DNA from: Orientia tsutsugamushi str. Boryong
GTDB lineage: Bacteria > Pseudomonadota > Alphaproteobacteria > Rickettsiales > Rickettsiaceae
NCBI RefSeq assembly: GCF_000063545.1
Contig: NC_009488.1
Coordinates: 1,674,001-1,738,000, forward strand
Reading direction: 5' to 3'
Length of the DNA stretch: 64,000 nucleotides
The notes below the pieces were generated by a model. The model worked only from the letters and a program-made list of their open reading frames with translations. It was not told where the DNA came from and made no database searches. Within the stretch, counting starts at the first letter, position 1, and the number at the start of each line of letters is the position of its first letter. Of the stretch, positions 57,709 through 64,000 are shown piece after piece. The position numbers were made by a program, and so were the translations under genes.

Positions 57709-57905
57709 GCATAGAAAGAAGCAATAATAGATTCATAAGATTTAGCAAATTGAGTAATTTGATTTCTAATCCACATCTTCATATTAGCCCAAAACTTTTC
57801 TATCAGATTTAAATCTGGAGAATAAGGTAGCTAAAAAATAACTTTATAACCAACAGATTCTATTAATTTTTATCGCTTCTTTCTATCTCAAACCTCATTG
57901 TAAAT
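57709..57905 (-). pseudogene. IS630 transposase C-terminal fragment
   Basis: The minus strand codes for YSPDLNLIEKFWANMKMWIRNQITQFAKSYES (seen in parts: SPDLNLIEKFW, ANMKMWIRNQ) with stops. It ends with the CCTCATTGTAAATGACTA end of the IS630-type MITE found at 36627-36790. Confidence 0.8.
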
Positions 57906-58313
57906 GACTATATATAAATATTTGGCTATGAGAAAGTGCGACATGAGGTTTTACTCAAACAAAAACTAGAGAGATGTATCAAGGTAGCATTTAGACCTAA
58001 GTTACCGCTATTGAGATACAAGATTAGCAACGATTTTGTACTAAGAGGAATAAAATCCTACTAAAGAGTTACTGATCTAGATAGGAAATAGGGGCAGGAT
58101 AAAGTTAAAATTGGTTAAACGAAAGTAAATTTTCATGTAGACAATATTGTAAAGGCAAAAGCAGATACTCCAGATAAAAGCTATTATATGGATAAAGCTG
58201 AAAAGCCTAGCTGTAAGAATAGATTTATCGCTTTCTTAAAAAAATGCAAGTTTCCTGGTATATAGAAGGTCATATCTCTGATGAATGAAATATGGCAAGC
58301 CTATTATTTGTGA
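57906..58313. other. Unrecognised degraded region
   Basis: About 400 bases. A plus-strand open stretch (NFHVDNIVKAKADTPDKSYY, MDKAEKPSCKNRFIAFLKKC) near 58125-58260 looks like an old coding remnant but is not assignable. Confidence 0.25.
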
Positions 58314-58356
58314 TATAGCTAAACTATTATAACTGTTTTATAGTAGCTTAGCTATA
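58314..58356. repeat. Short palindrome related to the 138-bp MITE ends
   Basis: TATAGCTAAACTATTATAA... and ...TATAGTAGCTTAGCTATA form an imperfect 43-bp palindrome sharing its ends with the element at 46356-46493. It adjoins an IS630 fragment, which supports an IS630-type origin. Confidence 0.6.
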
Positions 58357-58930
58357 TATGCCTATCTTTTTTTATCATGGTTTTTAAATGCTGACTTTTA
58401 TGAAAACTTGCATTGTCTATTACAACTACAGAATTATTAGGTAATTTCAAAATTAAATCATGCTCTATCCAACAGTTAAAAATAGCAGTATTAACATTAC
58501 AGTCAAAAACGGTTAGCAGAAAATTATCTACTAATGCTCCTATAAAGTTAGTTCTCTTTAATGTATGAAAATCATAAACTTAATAACATCTCATGTCTTT
58601 TGCTAAATATCCGTAAGTTCTAGGTGTACTATGAACAAACCTACTTTCATCCGTAAAGACAATAATTTTTCCTTTTCTTTGTACCTTTTTATCTTATCAT
58701 AAAATTTTAACCTCTCTTATTTTTTTGCCTTAGGATGTTTTATAGTTTTTTTATACCTGACTTACTTACTCCTAGTCGTTTAGCTCTTTCATGTTTATAC
58801 ACATCACTATATTGTGACACATATTCTGTTAGTTTATCAATAGAGATTTTTATTGGGTTTCTGTTTCTGTTTTTTTACACGATATCTCTTTCAAACTGTA
58901 GACATTGCCATGATAGCTTCATACATAGGA
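58357..58930 (-). pseudogene. IS630 transposase pseudogene
   Basis: On the minus strand: an N-terminal helix-turn-helix (SINKLTEY...RAKRLGVSKSGI), then IIVFTDESRFVHSTPRTYGY, FIGALVDNF and VVVIDNASFHKSQHLKTM, with stops and frameshifts between. The C-terminal DxxxE part is missing. Confidence 0.8.
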
Positions 58931-59206
58931 TCACTCCATTGTATGTACAACTTAGACTTCTGTTCGTAGAACAACAGGTTTGTCCTATTCTCATAGTCAA
59001 ACAATCATATATATAACTTCACATCACATGTTAAATATAGTATTTCATGGCTAACATATTTCTTAATATTAACCTTTGGCTTTAAAAGTAATTATTTTGA
59101 TGTTTTTTTGTCAGTTCTGACTATAATAGTTAATGTACTTTTTAGTATAAAAAAATTTATAGCATAATTGATTCTTAATATTTGAAATATCAAATCACTT
59201 AAACTT

Positions 59207-60073
59207 ATGCATAGTTATCATTTATTAAATAACAGAGCAATTTTAGAATTATCTGGTTGCGATGCATCTAATTTTTTATTAAGAATTACCACAAATGTTA
59301 TACCTGCAGCAAATGGGGAAGCTAAGTATTCTATGATTTTAAGTCCTCAAGGTAGATTTTTATTTGATTTTTTCCTTATCAATAATCATAACACTTTTTT
59401 TATTGATTGTTTAGCGAGTATCAAAAATGCTCTTCTATCAAAATTGCATATGTTCAAGCTTAGATCAAAAGTGCAAATCAATGATGTAAGTGACTTCTAT
59501 GATGTAATATATAGCCAATTTTATATAAATGATAGTAACTTACATCATCTTAATCTTAATACTGCAAAATTAGTAACTCAATATCGAGATCCTAGATTTA
59601 ATCAAATGGGATTTAGATTGTTAACTGAAAAACTACATTCTTGTAACTTAGTTAATTCAAATACTGATGTATATTTAGTTGATAAATATAAGTTTGCAAT
59701 ACCTGATGGAGAAATTGATATACCATCTAACAAAGCCATTCCTCCTGAGTATGGTGCTGATAGATTAAATGCTATAAGTTATTCTAAAGGATGTTATATA
59801 GGACAAGAATTAATATCTAGAATTAAATCTCAAGGAGTAGTACGAAAAAAAATATATCATGCTACTAGCGATGAAAATTTACTTAATGTTGCACCTCAAA
59901 CTCCAATTATGCATAATAGCAATATTATAGGTTACTGGTGCTCTAGTTACTATACACAAGGTATAGCATTAATTAGAGAAAGTAGCGATCAAAATAATAT
60001 TTTTACTAAACAAGAAATTACAGTAGATAGCGCTAAAATAAAACTTAGCATTCCTCAATGGCAAATAACATAA
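59207..60073 (+). CDS. ygfZ: Folate-binding Fe-S assembly protein YgfZ
   Basis: YgfZ/IBA57-type proteins use a GcvT-like folate-binding fold to help mature certain iron-sulfur enzymes. The 288-residue product has LSGCDASNFLLRITTN near the N-terminus, SPQGRFLFDFFL, and the signature KGCYIGQELISRIKSQGVVRK with the conserved Cys at about residue 200. Length is normal and the frame intact. It stands alone between IS630 remnants. Confidence 0.92.
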   Translation: MHSYHLLNNRAILELSGCDASNFLLRITTNVIPAANGEAKYSMILSPQGRFLFDFFLINNHNTFFIDCLASIKNALLSKLHMFKLRSKVQINDVSDFYDVIYSQFYINDSNLHHLNLNTAKLVTQYRDPRFNQMGFRLLTEKLHSCNLVNSNTDVYLVDKYKFAIPDGEIDIPSNKAIPPEYGADRLNAISYSKGCYIGQELISRIKSQGVVRKKIYHATSDENLLNVAPQTPIMHNSNIIGYWCSSYYTQGIALIRESSDQNNIFTKQEITVDSAKIKLSIPQWQIT

Positions 60074-60249
60074 AATTAATTTTATATAGGGTGATACAAG
60101 TTATTTATGACCTAAGTTCGATATAAGATATATCTGAAGAATAAGAATTTCCATAATAGTTTAACAACAGTTTGATATAAGCAATAGAAAAAAAGATATC
60201 TGCAAAAAAGACAATGTGAGCGCAAAAATCTCAAGAATAATAAAAGAGA

Positions 60250-60700
60250 ACTAAATATGATGCCTAAGATGTAAGTTATATATAGCTCTATTCGAAAATG
60301 TAATTACACATTGTAAAGTGTAAAAAACAGCATCAAAAAAGTTGTTAAATAAGTAAGATACTTTGTGTATGTCATCTTTAACTTTAAACTGATAATACTC
60401 AATTAGATCCAAATCTAGAGAATAAGTTGGAAGATATAATAATTTACACCATACTGATTCTATCATAGACTTAACGACAACTGTTTTATGAAAACTTATA
60501 TTACCTAATATTACTATTTGTCTAAATGAGCAATAACTTTATCATTATAAAGATCAGCTATCATACTTACTCTTCGCATGTGCTAATAAGTTTCATTATA
60601 AATGACTATAATATACTACATACATACTTTCATCTTATTTTATTTTTTCTTTACTGTATTTTATTTCTAATGCAACTATCTTTTTAATTTATGCTGCATT
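60250..60700 (-). pseudogene. IS630 transposase remnant
   Basis: 60251-60466 codes for the C-terminus (IESVWCKLLYLPTYSLDLDLIEYYQFKVKDDIHKV in pieces), matching the intact transposase at 55526 with Asn-Pro replaced by Asp-Leu. Further upstream, SMIADLYNDKVIAH is readable with interruptions. GTTCGATATAAG motifs lie just to the left at 60117. Confidence 0.8.
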
Positions 60701-60774
60701 GTAGTACAACTAATGATTGTATTTAAGGAGAATTGAATTTAATATACGTTACTGTAGATTTAAAAGAGGAAAAT

Positions 60775-62625
60775 ATGTGTATTAAAGATAGGGCAGAAGA
60801 AATATATAAAAGCTTTAGAGACTATTGTTATGAAATAAATAAAGTGCAACACTATGAATCTGTTGACCGTTCAGGTAATAAAGATCATGCAGATACACCT
60901 GGAAGCGTTTTTTGGAGTACACTATGCGGATATAAATGTCTTATTGATTGCTATCAAGTTGTATATAATAAAGATTGTGCATAACTTAAAGAATTTAGCG
61001 CTCATCTTGGTGAAATGTTTAAACAGCAACTTTTAATATCTTATACTGAATCAAAACTTGAGCGCAAATGCAGAATTAAGTTAGCAGAAAAAATAATAAA
61101 TGATTTAGAAGCTAAGGGAATAGTATATGTAGCTTGCAATTGGTTTTACGGTGTTCAACATGTAGCAATTTTAAAATGCATTAAGAATAATGCAGGCAAT
61201 TATTGTGGAATTATTTATAATGCTGGATTTGGATCTAATACTGATAATATGGAGATTAAAAATTTAGATGAGCTATTGAAAATGAATGGTGTTACTGATT
61301 ATAACAGACAATTATATTCTGGAATCAAATATACTATAGACGATTCGTATCGGTCTAAAAAGTTAATAGAATCTATGATATTGCATCAGATGGGTACAGG
61401 TGAGCCATATCAGTCTGAAAAGCCAATAAAATCTATGATGTTAAATCAGATGGCCATTGTAGATATGGATACTATGAGTAATGATGTTAATCTATCAGTG
61501 GCCCCTGTAAATGCGAAAAAGGTAGTATCTTCACAGCAGAACTATGGTAATTGTACTACTAGATCTATTCGAGAGGCATTAAGGGATAATGTTTCTGAGG
61601 ATATATTTAGAGAGTTATATGATTTTATTACTATGATTCCATACTCAAGTAAGCTAGAAATGTTAGAAAAAGTTGTAGGTAAATTGCAAAATGTAGATAA
61701 TTTTGTTTTAAAAAAATATGACGCATCGCTTTCTACGAAAGAAAATTTTCTTAGCATGTTTCAATGCAATGTAAACCATATTTTAGGAGTTGACAATAGC
61801 ACAGCTATTCAAAATTTACAGAATATTGAATTTTTGCCCGTAAACAATAGTAGGCTTTTATACGATGAAGAAGGTCTAAGCTTTTTAGCAGAATCACATG
61901 CTAGAAATTGTGTTAATGCTGGTTTAATAAAATTAAACTCAGAGAGGTCTAAAGCAATAATAGATTTTGAAGCTGCTATTGGTAGTAATGGGAGTGAGGA
62001 AGTAAAATTTTATCTAAGTGATGTGCAACATGGCGAAGGATACAATACTGTTACTAAAAGAGCGTTACTTGGAGATGTATTTTTAGATGGATGTAACGAT
62101 ACATTCTTCGAATCCAAACTTAGAGATATATCTAGGAAGGTACTGCCATTAAATTGGCAAAGTATGAATTGGCAAGATATAAGCATAGATGATAAAATAT
62201 CTATAGTATATGAAGTCTTTTTTGAATCAATCAATAATTGTGATGCATATTTAACTAAACCGTTACTTTTGCCTGTTAAAGAAAAACTACTTCAGTGTGT
62301 TAAACAATATCATAAATCTGATTTCATAGAAAATTCTTCACTACCATCAAATCTACAAAATCAAATTGTTAAATCTTGGCGTGAATCTTGCTTACAAGAT
62401 CCTAAAATTGATCCAGTTATTAAAGCTCATATTGCTGCTAGTGGGATCAGTTCTAGTATATCAGCTAATAATAAGTATTACTGGTGGCTAGATGATAAAT
62501 CTAAAGTTCAGGATTGGAAAAAGAGCGAAAAGCTAAAACTTGATACTAAGATAATACCTAAAGGACATGTAGCAAAAATAAAGCGTGAGTTAGAATCAAG
62601 TGTGCAAATGATAAAAGGTAGGTAG
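60775..62625 (+). pseudogene. Large unknown protein with one in-frame TAA; candidate effector
   Basis: Not recognised. ATG 60775 follows AGAGG. Seventy codons lead to a TAA (60982-60984); the same frame then continues as LKEFSAHLGEMFKQQLLISY to GR at 62625, so one stop splits a protein of about 616 residues. Features: WFYGVQHVAILKC and IIYNAGFGSNTDN near the middle of the first third, a short duplicated segment (YRSKKLIESMILHQM / YQSEKPIKSMMLNQM), then SSQQNYGNCTTRSIREAL. His and Cys contexts are reminiscent of papain-like folds in permuted order, a low-confidence idea. The C-terminal part from ATG 61015 could still be made (536 residues). Confidence 0.6.
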
Positions 62626-62860
62626 CAAGTAAGATAGTTTAAGTTCTTGGTTATGTTTGGAACATTTATTGCTAGTAAAATTAAAGTATAAATAAACTAC
62701 ATTCTTGCTTATTCTTTATTATATTTAACTAAGGATTTTGTTAGATATTACAGTATTAAAAATAATAGCTATAGCATGTATTCTTGATTTGCTTGTATCT
62801 AATAAGTTATTTTGCTAAAATTTAAAGTACCGCTAATTAAATACAATAAGAATATAGTTT

Positions 62861-63232
62861 ATGAGTATAGTAAATCAATTTTTTTCATACGATAGAAATA
62901 ATGTTTTTGCTAAAATTCTTCGTAATGAACTAAGTGCTAATATAGTATATAAAGATAATAAGATTTTAGCTTTTCATGATATTAATCCAATTTCCTCAAC
63001 CCATATACTGGTTATTCCTAATGGAGAATATATAGATTATTGCGATTTTCTTTCTAAAGCATCGCCTGATGATATTTGCCATTATTTTTCTACTATTAAC
63101 TCTATGGTTAAACAATTTAAACTTGATCAAAGTGGATTTAAGTTAGTAACTCATAATGGTAAGGGAGGTGGGCAAGAAATTCCACATTTTCATACTCATA
63201 TCATTTCAAATCAGAAAATTGAATTAAATTAA
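62861..63232 (+). CDS. HIT family nucleotide-binding protein
   Basis: HIT proteins hydrolyse or transfer nucleotides from small substrates. The 123-residue protein has the N-terminal FAKILRNELSANIVYKDN, FHDINPISSTHILVIP and the catalytic histidine triad IPHFHTHII (the first of the usual triad positions is Phe-flanked but the His are present). The length is typical of the PKCI/HinT branch. It lies 48-60 bases upstream of asd. Confidence 0.9.
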   Translation: MSIVNQFFSYDRNNVFAKILRNELSANIVYKDNKILAFHDINPISSTHILVIPNGEYIDYCDFLSKASPDDICHYFSTINSMVKQFKLDQSGFKLVTHNGKGGGQEIPHFHTHIISNQKIELN

Positions 63233-63291
63233 TATATTTTAAACGTATTATTCAAAATACGCTCTAGTATGTTTGGTATATGATAAATGTG

Positions 63292-64000
63292 ATGAATAAT
63301 AAAATTAACATAGCAGTTATAGGTGCTACAGGTAATGTAGGTAGGTTATTAATTGATATTTTATATGAAAGGCAACTGCCAATAAGACATCTTTATTGTA
63401 TATCTAATAATTTAATTGGACATAACATAAGTTTTGGACAACAAAATATTGTTACTCAGTCTATAAAAAATTTTGATTTTAGAGGTATTAATATAGTATT
63501 TTCTTGCGTTAATGCTCAAGTTGCAAAATCTATTGTTCCAAAGATAGTATCAGCAGGGGCAAAAGTAATTGATAAGTCATCTTATTTTAGACTGAAGAGT
63601 GATATTCCTTTAGTTATACCAGAAATAAATATTGATACTATTACAACTGATTCGCGTATTATATCTAGCCCGAATTGTTGTGTAGTCCCATTAATATTAG
63701 TTCTAAAGCCATTAGATGATGTTGCTAAAATTAAAAAATTAGTTATTGCAACATATCAATCTACTTCAGGGGCAGGGAAAGATGCAATAGAAGAATTAGA
63801 TATGCAAACTAGAAATAGATATTTAGAACAATCGGAAACATTAACTCCGCAAATTTTTCCTAAGCAGATTGCTTTTAATATTATACCTCAGATAGGAATG
63901 ATCATGGAGAATGGTAGGTGTGATGAAGAAGATAAAATAATTCGCGAAATACAAAAAATTATTGGTCGTCAAATTGCTATATCAATTACCTGTGTAAGAG
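63292..64000 (+). CDS. asd: Aspartate-semialdehyde dehydrogenase (partial, runs off the right edge)
   Basis: Asd reduces aspartyl phosphate to aspartate semialdehyde, the branch point to lysine/diaminopimelate and threonine. The frame reads MNNKINIAVIGATGNVGRLL (NADP-binding GATGNVG), IVFSCVNAQVAKSIVP, DKSSYFRLK, the catalytic Cys in SSPNCCVVPL, ATYQSTSGAGKDAIEEL and NIIPQIG. ATG 63292 is chosen; ATG 63280 would add four residues. It is open to the last base. Neighbouring HIT gene shares the strand. Confidence 0.95.
   Translation, partial: MNNKINIAVIGATGNVGRLLIDILYERQLPIRHLYCISNNLIGHNISFGQQNIVTQSIKNFDFRGINIVFSCVNAQVAKSIVPKIVSAGAKVIDKSSYFRLKSDIPLVIPEINIDTITTDSRIISSPNCCVVPLILVLKPLDDVAKIKKLVIATYQSTSGAGKDAIEELDMQTRNRYLEQSETLTPQIFPKQIAFNIIPQIGMIMENGRCDEEDKIIREIQKIIGRQIAISITCVR

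Noticed and set aside
58735-59016. Plus-strand frame of 93 codons
   Set aside because: It is antisense to the IS630 pseudogene N-terminus, which is recognisable on the minus strand.

Overview
The window is about 70% AT and matches Orientia tsutsugamushi or a very close relative. The reasons are F-type tra genes mixed with Ti-type traA/traD (a Rickettsiales amplified genetic element, RAGE), RAGE cargo genes (RelA/SpoT-like HD hydrolases, histidine-kinase-like proteins, Dam methylases, ankyrin proteins), heavy loads of IS5, IS630 and IS982 debris, and alphaproteobacterial core genes in small scattered blocks. The assignment rests on gene content and sequence resemblance; no search was run.

Layout. 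1-2430: tail of one RAGE (frameshifted dam, kinase-like fragments, a SpoT stub). 2431-2820: integrase upstream / junction region. 2821-12577: intact integrase, then a decayed F-type transfer operon (traL, E, K, B, V, U, trbC, traN, F, H, and a traG-traD fusion). It still shows the ATGA/TAATG overlaps of a coupled operon but carries deletions, frameshifts and a nonsense codon. 12579-18742: Rpn-type nuclease, a Toprim primase-like protein, relaxase-helicase TraA and, divergent from it, Ti-type TraD. 18837-33777: cargo and mobile debris (two unknown proteins, SpoT-like hydrolase, tandem kinase-like protein, a 622-residue acidic repeat protein, second dam, a beta-barrel candidate, two ankyrin genes, an IS982 copy broken by its own MITE).

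Core genes then alternate with debris: yajC-secD (34141-36089); nested integrase/IS630/IS5 remnants (36205-38369); aspB, a methyltransferase, mlaA-mlaC, hemW, a conserved unknown and recO (38685-45078); a graveyard of traA, IS982, IS5, DnaB-like and integrase fragments (45113-47615); dciA-like and radC; rpsL-rpsG-fusA and rpsA (49345-54117); IS5 and integrase fragments and one intact IS630 (54216-56464); a cold-shock gene; IS630 debris; ygfZ; a broken large unknown gene; a HIT protein; and the start of asd.

Main points of interest: (1) three exactly 143-bp IS5-derived palindromic elements whose two arms carry matching copy-specific substitutions; (2) kinase-like cargo proteins lacking the phospho-acceptor His and the N-box Asn; (3) a 374-bp MITE inserted in an IS982 transposase with a clean 5-bp duplication, sharing that IS's terminal repeat; (4) four integrase loci marking old RAGE junctions beside core genes; (5) ribosomal protein S12 with Arg43 and Pro88 in place of the two lysines tied to streptomycin sensitivity; (6) a traG-traD deletion fusion; (7) a primase-like protein with a second, degenerate Toprim unit.
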